Assembly (NCBI GenBank): GCA_003864495.1
Contig: ML133453.1
Coordinates: 528,949-592,948, forward strand
Length of the DNA stretch: 64,000 bases
Direction of reading: 5' to 3'
Origin: Nemopilema nomurai
Lineage: Eukaryota > Cnidaria > Scyphozoa > Rhizostomeae > Rhizostomatidae
Part shown: positions 47,051 through 61,400 of the stretch, piece by piece
Position numbering within the stretch: the stretch's first letter is position 1
Layout: every line of letters starts with the position of its first letter
Program-made: the position numbers and the translations under genes
The notes under the pieces: model-generated
Database searches by the model: none
Seen by the model: only the letters and a program-made list of their open reading frames with translations
What the model was told of the DNA's origin: nothing

Positions 47051-49402
47051 GTTTGTAAAGAAGCTAGTCTTACTGAGCAGTGCCTTGTTGGCACGGTAAA
47101 TATAACTGCAATACTAGTTCAAAATGATTGACAAAATATATTAATGATTCCGTTTTGCTGGTTAAACAGTGTCTGATCAATGCAGTAAATACATTACTGC
47201 ATCTAGTTAAACCGTGAAAATTAACCAAAGGAGTTCAATAAAATGGCTCTTCCTGAACAGTGACTGATAAATTCAGTTATTAATTCAGTCAATCTGGCTG
47301 AAGAAATAATTCAGTGCCTGTTGTTAAACAGTTTTGATAAAAAGCAAGGATAATACTGTGCCTCTGGTTGTCTAGACTCTGATAAGTTTAATTAAAAATT
47401 ACTAGCTTCTAGTTTAATATTGTAAATTTGTTAACGTTGTTGAATGATAAATAACTCTGGTTAAAAATACCCTCATAAACGAAATGAATTACTTTGCTGC
47501 TCAAGTTGATAATTATATAGTGAATGTAGCGAATAATCTTCTGCCTCTGGCCGAACAGTGATAATTGAGGAAAATGGTTTGTAAAGAAGCTAATCTTACT
47601 GAGCAGTGCCTTGTTGCCACGGTAAATATAACCGCACTAAAAGTTCAAAATGATTGAGAAAATATATTAATGATTCTGTTTCGCTGGTTAAACAGTGTCT
47701 GATAAATGCAGTAAATACATTACTGCATCTAGTAAACCGTGAAAATTAACCAAAGAAGTTCAATAAAATGGCTCTTCCTGAACAGTGACTGATAAATTCA
47801 GTTATTAATTCAGTCAATCTGGCTGAAGAAATAATTCAGTGCCTCTTGTTCAACAGTTCTTGATAAAAAGCAAGGATAATACTGTGCCTCTTGTTGTCTA
47901 GACTCTGATAAGTTTAATTAAAAATTACTAGCTTCTAGTTTAATATTGTAAATTTGTTAACGTTGTTGAATGATAAATAACTCTGGTTAAAAATACCCTC
48001 ATAAACGAAATGAATTACTTTGCTGCTCAAGTTGATAATTATATAGTGAATGTAGCGAATAATCTTCTGCCTCTGGCTGAACAGTGATAATTGAGGAAAA
48101 TGGTTTGTAAAGAAGCTAATCTTACTGAGCAGTGCCTTGTTGCCACGGTAAATATAACCGCACTAAAAGTTCAAAATGATTGAGAAAATATATTAATGAT
48201 TCTGTTTCGCTGGTTAAACAGTGTCTGATAAATGCAGTAAATACATTACTGCATCTAGTAAACCGTGAAACTTAACCAAAGAAGTTCAATAAAATGGATC
48301 TTCCTGAACAGTGACTGATAAATTCAGTTATTAATTCAGTCAATCTGGCTGAAGAAATAATTCAGTGCCTCTTGTTCAACAGTTCTTGATAAAAAGCAAG
48401 GATAATACTGTGCCTCTGGTTGTCTAGACTCTGATAAGTTTAATTAAAAATTACTAGCTCTAGTTTAATATTGTAATTTGTTAACGTTGTTGAATGAAAA
48501 TAACTCTGGTTAAAAATACCTCATAAACGAAATGAACTACTTTGCTGCTCAAGTTGATAATTATATAGTGAATGTAGCGAATAATCTTCTGCCTCTGGCT
48601 GAACAGTGATAATTGAGGAAAATGGTTTGTAAAGAAGCTAATCTTACTGAGCAGTGCCTTGTTGCCACGGTAAATATAACCGCACTACAAGTTCAAAATG
48701 ATTGAGAAAATATATTAATGATTCTGTTTCGCTGGTTAAACAGTGTCTGATAAATGCAGTAAATACATTACTGCATCTAGTAAACCGTGAAAACTTAACC
48801 AAAGAAGTTCAATAAAATGGATCTTCCTGAACAGTGACTGATAAATTCAGTTATAATTCAGTCAATCTGGCTGATGAAATAATTCAGTGCCTCTTGTTCA
48901 ACAGTTCTTGATAAAAGCAAGGATAATACTGTGCCTCTGTTGTCTAGACTCTGATAAGTTTAATTAAAAATTACTAGCTTCTAGTTTAATATTGTAAATT
49001 TGTTAACGTTGTTGAATGATAAATAACTCTGGTTAAAAATACCCTCATAAACGAAATGAATTACTTTGCTGCTCAAGTTGATAATTATATAGTGAATGTA
49101 GCGAATAATCTTCTGCCTCTGGCTGAACAGTGATAATTGAGGAAAATGGTTTGTAAAGAAGCTAATCTTACTGAGCAGTGCCTTGTTGCCACGGTAAATA
49201 TAACCGCACTAAAAGTTCAAAATGATTGAGAAAATATATTAATGATTCTGTTTCGCTGGTTAAACAGTGTCTGATAAATGCAGTAAATACATTACTGCAT
49301 CTAGTAAACCGTGAAAATTAACCAAAGAAGTTCAATAAAATGGCTCTTCCTGAACAGTGACTGATAAATTCAGTTATTAATTCAGTCAATCTGGCTGAAG
49401 AA
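47051..49402 (+). repeat. Satellite array 2a: head-to-tail units of about 525 bp
   Basis: Same LINE-tail plus 3'-UTR block as the large array, but repeated with nothing inserted. The marker recurs near 47115, 47640, 48170, 48690 and 49215, about 525 bp apart. Private variants (GTCTGATAAATGCAG, GTTAACGTTG, GCAAGGATAATAC) mark it as its own subfamily. These units equal the constant part of the longer units elsewhere. The array is broken at 49402 inside a unit. Confidence 0.93.
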
Positions 49403-52400
49403 ATTCACCAGATTATCATTTCGTTTATGAGACCCTCTTGAACAAGAGTTATTTATCACTTCACAAGCTTTTTTGATATACAATATCAATTAGAAGCTAA
49501 AAATTTAAAGTTGAACTTATCTGATGCAAAATATTACTAACTGCATTCACCAGATAATTATCAGCTAGAGAAGCAAAGTCACATATTTTATAACGAGGCA
49601 CGGTCAAACTAGCGTTATTTATCATTTCACAAACATTTAAATAAACAATGTTCAACTAGAAGCTAACAATTTATAGTTGAACTTATCAGAGGCAAAGGAT
49701 CATTAACTGCATTCACCAGATATTCACCAGATATTCACCAGATTATCATTTCGTTTATGAGACCCTCTTGAACGAGAGTTATTTATCACTCCACAACCTT
49801 TTTTGATATACAATATCAACTAGAAGCTAAAAATTTATAGTTGAACTTATCTGATGCAAAATATTACTAACTCCATTCACCAGATAATTATCAGCTAGAG
49901 AAGCAAAGTCACATATTTTATTACGAGGCACTATTGAATCAGAGTAATTTATCGCTTCACAACCTTATTTAATATACAATGTTCAACTAGAAGCTAACAA
50001 TTTATAGTTGAACTTTTCTGATGCAAAATATTACTAACTGCATTCATCAGATAATTATCAGCTACAGAAGCAAAGTCATTTATTTTATTATGAGGCACTG
50101 TCAAACTAGAGTTATTTATCATTCCACAAACATTTTAATCAACAATGTTGAACTAGATGCTAATAATTTAAAGTTGAACTTATCAGAGGCAAAGGATTAT
50201 TAACTGCATTCACCAGATATTCACCGGATTATCATTTCGTTTATGAGACCCTCTTGAACCAGAGTTTTTTATCACTCCACATCCATATTTAATATACAAT
50301 GTTCAACTAGAAGCTAATAATTTAAAGTTGAACTTATCTGATGCAAAATATTACTAACTGCATTCACCAGATAATTATCAGCTAGAGAAGCAAAGTCACA
50401 TATTTTATTACGAGGCACTGTTGAATCAGAGTAATTTATCGCTTCACAACCTTATTTAATATACAATGTTCAACTAGAAGCTAACAATTTATAGTTTAAC
50501 TTATATGATGCAAAATATTACTAACTGCATTCACCAGATAATTATCAGCTAGAGGAGCAAAGTCATTTATTTCATTATGAGGCACTGTCAAACTAGAGTT
50601 ATTTATCATTCCACAAACATTTAAATAAACAATGTTCAACTAGAAGCTAACAATTTATAGTTGAACTTATCAGAGGCAAAGGATCATTAACTGCATTCAC
50701 CAGATATTCACCAGATATTCACCAGATTATCATTTCGTTTATGAGACCCTCTTGAACGAGAGTTATTTATCACTCCACAACCTTTTTTGATATACAATAT
50801 CAACTAGAAGCTAAAAATTTATAGTTGAACTTATCTGATGCAAAATATTACTAACTCCATTCACCAGATAATTATCAGCTAGAGAAGCAAAGTCACATAT
50901 TTTATTACGAGGCACTGTTGAATCAGAGTAATTTATCGCTTCACAACCTTATTTAATATACAATGTTCAACTAGAAGCTAACAATTTATAGTTGAACTTA
51001 TATGATGCAAAATATTACTAACTGCATTCACCAGATAATTATCAGCTAGAGGAGCAAAGTCATTTATTTTATTATGAGGCACTGTCAAACTAGAGTTATT
51101 TATCATTCCACAAACATTTTAATCAACAATGTTCAACTAGAAACTAACAATTTATAGTTGAACTTATCTGATGCAAAATATTATTAACTGCATTCACCAG
51201 ATATTCACCAGATTATCATTTCGTTTATGAGACCCTCTTGAACGAGATTTATTTGTCACTCCACAACCTTTTTTGATATACAATATCAACTAGAAGCTAA
51301 AAATTTATAGTTGAACTTATCTGATGTTAAATATTACTAACTGCATTCACCAGATAATTATCAGCTAGAGAAGCAAAGTCACATATTTTATTACGAGGCA
51401 CTGTTGAATCAGAGTAATTTATCGCTTCACAACCTTATTTAATATACAATGTTCAACTAGAAGCTAACAATTTATAGTTGAACTTATCTGATGCAAATAT
51501 TACTAACTGCATTCATCAGATAATTATCAGCTAGAGAAGCAAAGTCAGTTATTTTATTATGAGGCACTGTCAAACTAGAGTTATTTATCATTCCACAAAC
51601 ATTTTAATCAACAATCTTGAATTAGATGCTAATAATTTAAAGTTGAACTTATCAGAGGCAAAGGATTATTAACTGCATTCACCAGATATTCACCGGATTA
51701 TCATTTCGTTTATGAGACCCTCTTGAACCAGAGTTTTTTATCACTCCACATCCATATTTAATATACAGTGTTCAACTAGAAGCTAATAATTTAAAGTTGA
51801 ACTTATCTGATGCAAAATATTACTAACTGCATTCACCAGATAATTATCAGCTAGAGAAGCAAAGTCACATATTTTATTACGAGGCACTGTTGAATCAGAG
51901 TAATTTATCGCTTCACAACCTTATTTAATATACAATGTTCAACTAGAAGCTAACAATTTATAGTTGAACTTATATGATGCAAAATATTACTAACTGCATT
52001 CACCAGATAATTATCAGCTAGAGGAGCAAAGTCATTTATTTCATTATGAGGCACTGTCAAACTAGAGTTATTTATCATTCCACAAACATTTAAATAAACA
52101 ATGTTCAACTAGAAGCTAACAATTTATAGTTGAACTTATCAGAGGCAAAGGATCATTAACTGCATTCACCAGATATTCACCAGATATTCACCAGATTATC
52201 ATTTCGTTTATGAGACCCTCTTGAACGAGAGTTATTTATCACTCACAACCTTTTTTGATATACAATATCAACTAGAAGCTAAAAATTTATAGTTGAACTT
52301 ATCTGATGCAAAATATTACTAACTGCATTCACCAGATAATTATCAGCTAGAGAAGCAAAGTCACATATTTTATACGAGGCACTGTTGAATCAGAGTAATT

Positions 52401-55400
52401 TATCGCTTCACAACCTTATTTAATATACAATGTTCAACTAGAAGCTAACAATTTATAGTTGAACTTATATGATGCAAAATATTACTAACTGCATTCACCA
52501 GATAATTATCAGCTAGAGGAGCAAAGTCATTTATTTCATTATGAGGCACTGTCAAACTAGAGTTATTTATCATTCCACAAACATTTAATAAACAATGTTC
52601 AACTAGAAGCTAACAATTTATAGTGAACTTATCAGAGGCAAAGGATCATTAACTGCATTCACCAGATATTCACCAGATATTCACCAGATTATCATTTCGT
52701 TTATGAGACCCTCTTGAACGAGAGTTATTTATCACTCCACAACCTTTTTTGATATACAATATCAACTAGAAGCTAAAAATTTATAGTTGAACTTATCTGA
52801 TGCAAAATTACTAACTCCATTCACCAGATAATTATCAGCTAGAGAAGCAAAGTCACATATTTTTACGAGGCACTGTTGAATCAGAGTAATTTATCGCTTC
52901 ACAACCTTATTTAATATACAATGTTCAACTAGAAGCTAACAATTTATAGTTGAACTATATGATGCAAAATATTACTAACTGCATTCACCAGATAATTATC
53001 AGCTAGAGGAGCAAAGTCATTTATTTTATTATGAGGCACTGTCAAACTAGAGTTATTTATCATTCCACAAACATTTAATCAACAATGTTCAACTAGAAAC
53101 TAACAATTTATAGTTGAACTTATCTGATGCAAAATATTATTAACTGCATTCACCAGATATTCACCAGATTACATTTCGTTTATGAGACCCTCTTGAACGA
53201 GATTATTTGTCACTCCACAACCTTTTTTGATATACAATATCAACTAGAAGCTAAAAATTTATAGTTGAACTTATCTGATGTTAAATATTACTAACTGCAT
53301 TCACCAGATAATTATCAGCTAGAGAAGCAAAGTCACATATTTATTACGAGGCACTGTTGAATCAGAGTAATTTATCGCTTCACAACCTTATTTAATATAC
53401 AATGTTCAACTAGAAGCTAACAATTTATAGTTGAACTTATCTGATGCAAAATATTACTAACTGCATTCATCAGATAATTATCAGCTAGAGAAGCAAAGTC
53501 AGTTATTTTATTATGAGGCACTGTCAAACTAGAGTTATTTATCATTCCACAAACATTTTAATCAACAATCTTGAATTAGATGCTAATAATTTAAAGTTGA
53601 ACTTATCAGAGGCAAAGGATTATTAACTGCATTCACCAGATATTCACCGGATTATCATTTCGTTTATGAGACCCTCTTGAACGAGATTTATTTGTCACTC
53701 CACAACCTTTTTGATAATACAATGTTCAACTAGAAGCTAATAATTTAAAGTTGAACTTATATGCAAAATTTTACTAACTGCATTCACAGAAATATTATAA
53801 GCTAGAGAAGCAAAGTCATATATTTTATTACGAGGCACTGTTGAATCAGAGTAATTTATCGCTTCACAACCTTATTAATATACAATGTTCAACTAGAAGC
53901 TAACAATTTATAGTTGAACTTATCTGATGCAAAATATTACTAACTGCATTCATCAGATAATTATCAGCTAGAGAAGCAAAGTCAGTTATTTTATTATGAG
54001 GCACTGTCAAACTAGAGTTATTTATCATTCCACAAACATTTTAATCAACAATCTTGAATTAGATGCTAATAATTTAAAGTTGAACTTATCAGAGGCAAAG
54101 GATTATTAACTGCTTTCACCAGATATTCACCAGATCATCATTTCGTTTATGAGACCCTCTTGAACCAGAGTTTTTATCACTCCACATCCATATTTAATAT
54201 ACAATGTTCAACTAGAAAACTTATCTGATGCAAAATATTACTAACTGCATTCACCAGATAATTATCAGCTAGAGAAGCAAAGTCACATCTTTTATACCGA
54301 GGCACTGTTGAATCAGAGTAATTTATCGCTTCACAACCTTATTTAATATACAATGTTCAACTAGAAACTAACAATTTATAGTTGAACTTATCTGATGCAA
54401 AATATTATTAACTGCATTCACCAGATATTCACCAGATTATCATTTCGTTTATGAGACCCTCTTGAACGAGATTTATTTGTCACTCCACAACCTTTTTTGA
54501 TATACAATATCAACTAGAAGCTAATAATTTATAGTTGAACTTATCTGATGTTAAATATTACTAACTGCATTCACCAGATAATTATCAGCCAGAGAAGCAA
54601 AGTCACATATTTTATTACGAGGCACTGTTGAATCAGAGTAATTTATCGCTTCACAACCTTATTTAATATACAATGTTCAACTAGAAGCTAACAATTTATA
54701 GTTGAACTTATCTGATGCAAAATATAACTGCATTCATCAGATAATTATCAGCTAGAGAAGCAAAGTCAATTATTTTATTATGAGGCACTGTCCAACTAGA
54801 GTTATTTATCATTCCACAAACATTTAATCAACAATCTTGAATTAGATGCTAATAATTTAAAGTTGAACTTATCAGAGGCAAAGGATTAACTGCATTCACC
54901 AGATATCACCGATTTCATTTCGTTTTGACGACCCTCTTGAACGAGATTTATTTGTCACTCCAAACTTTTTTGATATACAATGTTCAACTAGAAGCTAATA
55001 ATTTAAAGTTGAACTTATATGATGCAAAATTTTACTAACTGCATTCACAAGATAATTATAAGCTAGAGAAGCAAAGTCACATATTTTATTACGAGGCACT
55101 GTTGAATCAGAGTAATTTATCGCTTCACAACCTTTTAATATACAATGTTCAACTAGAAGCTAATAATTTAAAGTTTAACTTATCTGATGCAAAATATTAC
55201 TAACTGCATTCACCAGATAATCAGCTAGAGAAGCAAAGTCACATCTTTTTAACGAGGCACTGTTGAATCAGAGTAATTTATCGCTTCACAACCTTATTTA
55301 TTATACAATGTTCAACTAGAAGCTAAAAATTTAAAGTTGAACTTATCTGATGCAAAATATTACTAACTGCATTCACCAGATAATTATCAGCTATAGAACA

Positions 55401-58400
55401 AAGTCATTATTTTATTATAAGGCACGGTCAAACTAGAGTTATTTATCATTCCACAAACATTTTAATCAACAATGTTCAACTAGATGCTAATAATTTAAAG
55501 TTGAACTTATCAGAGGCAAAGGATTATTAACTGCATTCACCAGATATTCACCAGATTATCATTTCGTTTATGAACCCTCTTGAACGAGATTTATTTGTCA
55601 CTCCACAACCTTTTTTGATATACAATATCAACTAGAAGCTAAAAATTTATAGTTGAACTTATATGATGCAAAATTTTACTAACTGCATTCACCAGATAAT
55701 TATCAGCTAGAGAAGCAAAGTCACATCTTTTATAACGAGGCACTGTTGAATCAGAGTAATTTATCGCTTCACAACCTTATTTAATATAAAATGTTCAACT
55801 AGAAGCTAAAAATTTAAAGTTGAACTTATCTGATGCAAAATATTACTAACTGCATTCACCAGATAATTATCAGCTATAGAACAAAGTCATTTATTTTATT
55901 ATGAGGCACGGTCAAACTAGCGTTATTTATCATTCACAAACATTTAATAAACAATGTTGAATAGATGCTAATAATTTAAAGTTGAACTTATCAGAGGCAA
56001 GGATTATTAACTGCATTCACCAGATATTCACCGGATTATCATTTCGTTTATGAGACCCTCTTGAACGAGATTTATTTGTCACTCCACAACCTTTTTTGAT
56101 ATACAATGTTCAACTAGAAGCTAATAATTTAAAGTTGAACTTATATGATGCAAAATTTTACTAACTGCATTCACAAGATAATTATAAGCTAGAGAAGCAA
56201 AGTCACATATTTTATTACGAGGCACTGTTGAATCAGAGTATTTATCGCTTCACAACCTTATTAATATACAATGTTCAAACTAGAAGCTAATAATTTAAAG
56301 TTTAACTTATCTGATGCAAAATATTACTAACTGCATTCACCAGATAATTATCAGCTAGAGAAGCAAAGTCACATCTTTTATAACGAGGCACTGTTGAATC
56401 AGAGTAATTTATCGCTTCACAACCTTATTTATTATACAATGTTCAACTAGAAGCTAAAATTTAAAGTTGAACTTATCTGATGCAAAATATTACTAACTGC
56501 ATTCACCAGATAATTACAGCTATAGACCAAAGTCATTTATTTTATTATGAACACGGTCAAACTAGAGTTATTTATCATTCCACAAACATTTTAATCAACA
56601 ATGTTCAACTAGATGCTAATAATTTAAGTTGAACTTATCAGAGGCAAAGGATTATTAACTGCATTCACAGATATTCACCAAGATTATCATTTCGTTTATG
56701 AGACCTCTTGAACGAGATTTATTTGTCACTCCACAACCTTTTTTGATATACAATATCAACTAGAAGCTAAAATTTATAGTTGAACTTATATGATGCAAAA
56801 TTTACTAACTGCATTCACCAGATAATTATCAGCTAGAGAGCAAAGTCACATCTTTTTATAACGAGGCACTGTTGAATCAGAGTAATTTATCGCTCACAAC
56901 CTTATTTAATATAAAATGTTCAACTAGAAGCTAAAAATTTAAGTTGAACTTATCTGATGCAAAATATTACTAACTGCATTCACCAGATAATTATCAGCTA
57001 TAGAACCAAAGTCATTTATTTTATTATGAGGCCCGGTCAAACTAGCGTTATTTATCATTCACAAACATTTAATAAACAATGTTCAACTAGAAGCTAACAA
57101 TTTATAGTTGAACTTATCAGAGGCAAAGATTATTAACTGCATTCACACAGATATTCACGGATTATCATTTCGTTTATGAGACCTCTTGAACGAGATTTAT
57201 TTGTCACTCCACAACCTTTTTTGATATACAATATCAACTAGAAGCTAAAAATTTATAGTTGAACTTATATGATGCAAAATTTTACTAACTGCATTCACAA
57301 GATAATTATCAACTAGAGAAGCAAAGTCACATATTTTATTACGAGGCACTGTTGAATCAGAGTAATTTATCGCTTCACAACCTTATTTAATATACAATGT
57401 TCAACTAGAAGCTAACAATTTATAGTTGAACTTATCTGATGCAAAATATTACTAACTGCATTCACCAGATAATTATCAGCTAGAGAACCAAAGTCATTTA
57501 TTTTATTATGAGGCACTTTCAAACTAGAGTTATTTATCATTCCACAAAAATTTTAATCAACAATGTTCAACTAGATGCTAATAATTTAAAGTTGAACTTA
57601 TCAGAGGCAAAGGATTATTAGCTGCATTCACCAGATAATTATCAGCTAGAGAAGCAAAGTCACATATTTTATTACGAGGCACTGTTGAATCAGAGTAATT
57701 TATCGCTTCACAACCTTATTTAATATACAATGTTCAACTAGAAGCTAATAATTTATAGTTGAACTTATCAGAGGCAAAGGATTATTAACTGCATTCACCA
57801 GATATTCACCAGATTATCATTTCGTTTATGAGACCCTCTTGAACGAGAGTTATTTATCACTTCACAACCTTTTTTGATATACAATATCAATTAGAAGCTA
57901 AAAATTTATAGTTGAACTTATCTGATGCAAAATATTACTAACTGCATTCACCAGATAATCAGCTAGAGAAGCAAAGTCACATATTTATAACGAGGCACTG
58001 TTGAATCAGAGTAATTTATCACTCCACATCCAAATTTAATATACAATGTTCAACTAGAAGCTAATAATTTAAAGTTGAACTTATCTGATGCAAAATATTA
58101 CTAACTGCATTCACCAGATAATTATCAGCTACAGAAGCAAAGTCACATATTTTATTACGAGGCACTGTTGAATCAGAGTAATTTATCGCTTCACAACCTT
58201 ATTTAATATACAATGTTGAACTAGAAGCTAACAATTTATAGTTGAACTTATCTGATGCAAAATATTACTAACTGCATTCATCAGATAATTATCAGCTAGA
58301 GAAGCAAAGTCAGTTATTTTATTATGAGGCACTGTCAAACTAGAGTTATTTATCATTCCACAAACATTTTAATCAACAATCTTGAATTAGATGCTAATAA

Positions 58401-61400
58401 TTTAAAGTTGAACTTATCAGAGGCAAAGGATTATTAACTGCATTCACCAGATATTCACCAGATTATCATTTCGTTTATGAGACCCTCTTGAACGAGATTT
58501 ATTTGTCACTCCACAACCTTTTTTGATATACAATCAACTAGAAGCTAAAATTTATAGTTGAACTTATATGATGCAAAATTTTACTAACTGCATTCACCAG
58601 ATAATTATCAGCTAGAGAAGCAAAGTCACATCTTTTATAACGAGGCACTGTTGAATCAGAGTAATTTATCGCTTCACAACCTTATTTAATATACAATGTT
58701 CAACTAGAAGCTAAAATTTAAAGTTGAACTTATCTGATGCAAAATATTACTAACTGCATTCACCAGATAATTATCAGCTACAGAAGCAAAGTCACATATT
58801 TTATTACGAGGCACTGTTGAATAGAGTATTTATCGCTTCACAACTTATTTAATATACAATGTTGAACTAGAAGCTAACAATTTATAGTTGAACTTATCTG
58901 ATGCAAAATATTACTAACTTGCATTCATCAGATAATTATCAGCTAGAGAAGCAAAGTCAGTTTATTTTATTATGAGGCACTGTCAACTAGAGTTATTTAT
59001 CATTCCACAAACATTTTAATCAACAATCTTGAATTAGATGCTAATAATTTAAAGTTGAACTTATCAGAGGCAAAGGATTATTAACTGCATTCACCAGATA
59101 TTCACCAGATATCATTTTCGTTTATGAGACCCTCTTGAACGAGATTTATTTGTCACTCCACAACCTTTTTTGATATACAATATCAACTAGAAGCTAAAAA
59201 TTTATAGTTGAACTTATATGATGCAAATTTTACTAACTGCATTCACAGATAATTATCAGCTAGAGAAGCAAAGTCACATCTTTTATAACGAGGCACTGTT
59301 GAATCAGAGTAATTTTATCGCTTCACAACCTTATTTAATATACAATGTTCAACTAGAAGCTAAAAATTTAGTTGAACTTATCTGATGCAAAATATTACTA
59401 ACTGCATTCAAGATAATTATCAGCTATAGAACCAAAGTCATTTATTTTATTATGAGGCACGTTCAAACTAGCGTTATTTATCATTTCACAAACATTTTAA
59501 TAAACAATGTTCAACTAGATGCTAAATTTATAGTTGAACTTATCAGAGGCAAAGGATTATTAACTGCATCACCAGATATTCACCGGATTATCATTTCGTT
59601 ATGAGACCCTCTTGAACGAGATTTATTTGTCACTCCACACCTTTTTTGATATACAATATCAACTAGAAGCTAAAAATTTATAGTTGAACTTATATGATGC
59701 AAATTTACTGATAGACTGCATTCACAAATAATTCAACTAGAGAAGCAAAGTCACATATTTTATTAGCGAGGCACTGTGAATCAGAGTAATTTATCGCTTC
59801 ACAACCTTATTTAATATACAATGTTCAACTAGAAGCTAACAATTTATAGTTGAACTTATCTGATGCAAAATATTACTAACTGCATTCACCAGATAATTAT
59901 CAGCTAGACCAAAGTCATTTATTTTATTATGAGGCACTTTCAAACTAGAGTTATTTATCATTCACAAAAAATTTAATCAACAATGTTCAACTAGATGCTA
60001 ATAATTTAAAGTTGAACTTATCAGAGGCAAAGGATTATTAGCTGCATTCCGCCAGATAATTATCAGCTAGAGAAGCAAAGTCACATATTTATTACGAGGC
60101 ACTGTTGAATCAGAGTAATTTATCGCTTCACAACCTTATTTAATATACAATGTTCAACTAGAAGCTAATAATTTATAGTTGAACTTATCAGAGGCAAAGG
60201 ATTATTAACTGCATTCACCAGATATTCACCAGATTATCATTTCGTTTATGAGACCCTCTTGAACGAGAGTTTTTATCACTTCACAACCTTTTTGATATAC
60301 AATATCAATTAGAAGCTAAAAATTTATAGTTGAACTTATCTGATGCAAAATATTACTAACTGCATTCACCAGATAATTATCAGCTAGAGAAGCAAAGTCA
60401 CATATTTTATAACGAGGCACTGTTGAATCAGAGTAATTTATCACTCCACATCCAAATTTAATATACAATGTTCAACTAGAAGCTAATAATTTAAAGTTGA
60501 ACTTATCTGATGCAAAATATTACTAACTGCATTCACCAGATAATTATCAGCTAGAGAAGCAAAGTCACATATTTTATAACGAGGCACTGTTGAATCAGAG
60601 TAATTTATCACTCCACATCCAAATTTAATATACAATGTTCAACTAGAAGCTAATAATTTAAAGTTGAACTTATCTGATGCAAAATATTACTAACTGCATT
60701 CACCAGATAATTATCAGCTACAGAAGCAAAGTCACATATTTTATTACGAGGCACTGTTGAATCAGAGTAATTTATCGCTTCACAACCTTATTTAATATAC
60801 AATGTTCAACTAGAAGCTAACAATTTATAGTTGAACTTATCTGATGCAAAATATTACTAACTGCATTCATCAGATAATTATCAGCTAGAGAAGCAAAGTC
60901 AGTTATTTTATTATGAGGCACTGTCAAACTAGAGTTATTTATCATTCCACAAACATTTTAATCAACAATCTTGAATTAGATGCTAATAATTTAAAGTTGA
61001 ACTTATCAGAGGCAAAGGATTATTAACTGCATTCACCAGATATTCACCAGATTATCATTTCGTTTATGAGACCCTCTTGAACCAGAGTTTTTTATCACTC
61101 CACATCCATATTTAATATACAATGTTCAACTAGAAGCTAATAATTTAAAGTTGAACTTATCTGATGCAAATATTACTAACTGCATTCATCAGATAATTAT
61201 CAGCTAGAGAAGCAAAGTCAGTTATTTTATTATGAGGCACTGTCAAACTAGAGTTATTTATCATTCCACAAACATTTTAATCAACAATCTTGAATTAGAT
61301 GCTAATAATTTAAAGTTGAACTTATCAGAGGCAAAGGATTATTAACTGCATTCACCAGATATTCACCAGATTATCATTTGTTTATGAGACCCTCTTGAAC

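Larger units (their letters stand above)
44205..47096 (+). mobile_element. Tx1-like U2-targeted LINE, copy 2 (degenerate, 3' end kept)
   Basis: Same order as copy 1: U2 junction, 5' UTR with hairpin, gag-like ORF1, EN fragment, RT, thumb. Internal deletions are present, but it keeps the 3' end of ORF2, which runs into satellite at 47051 exactly as copy 0 does at 854. Copy 2 and copy 1 differ at many positions in every part, so they are not recent duplicates of one insertion. Confidence 0.8.
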
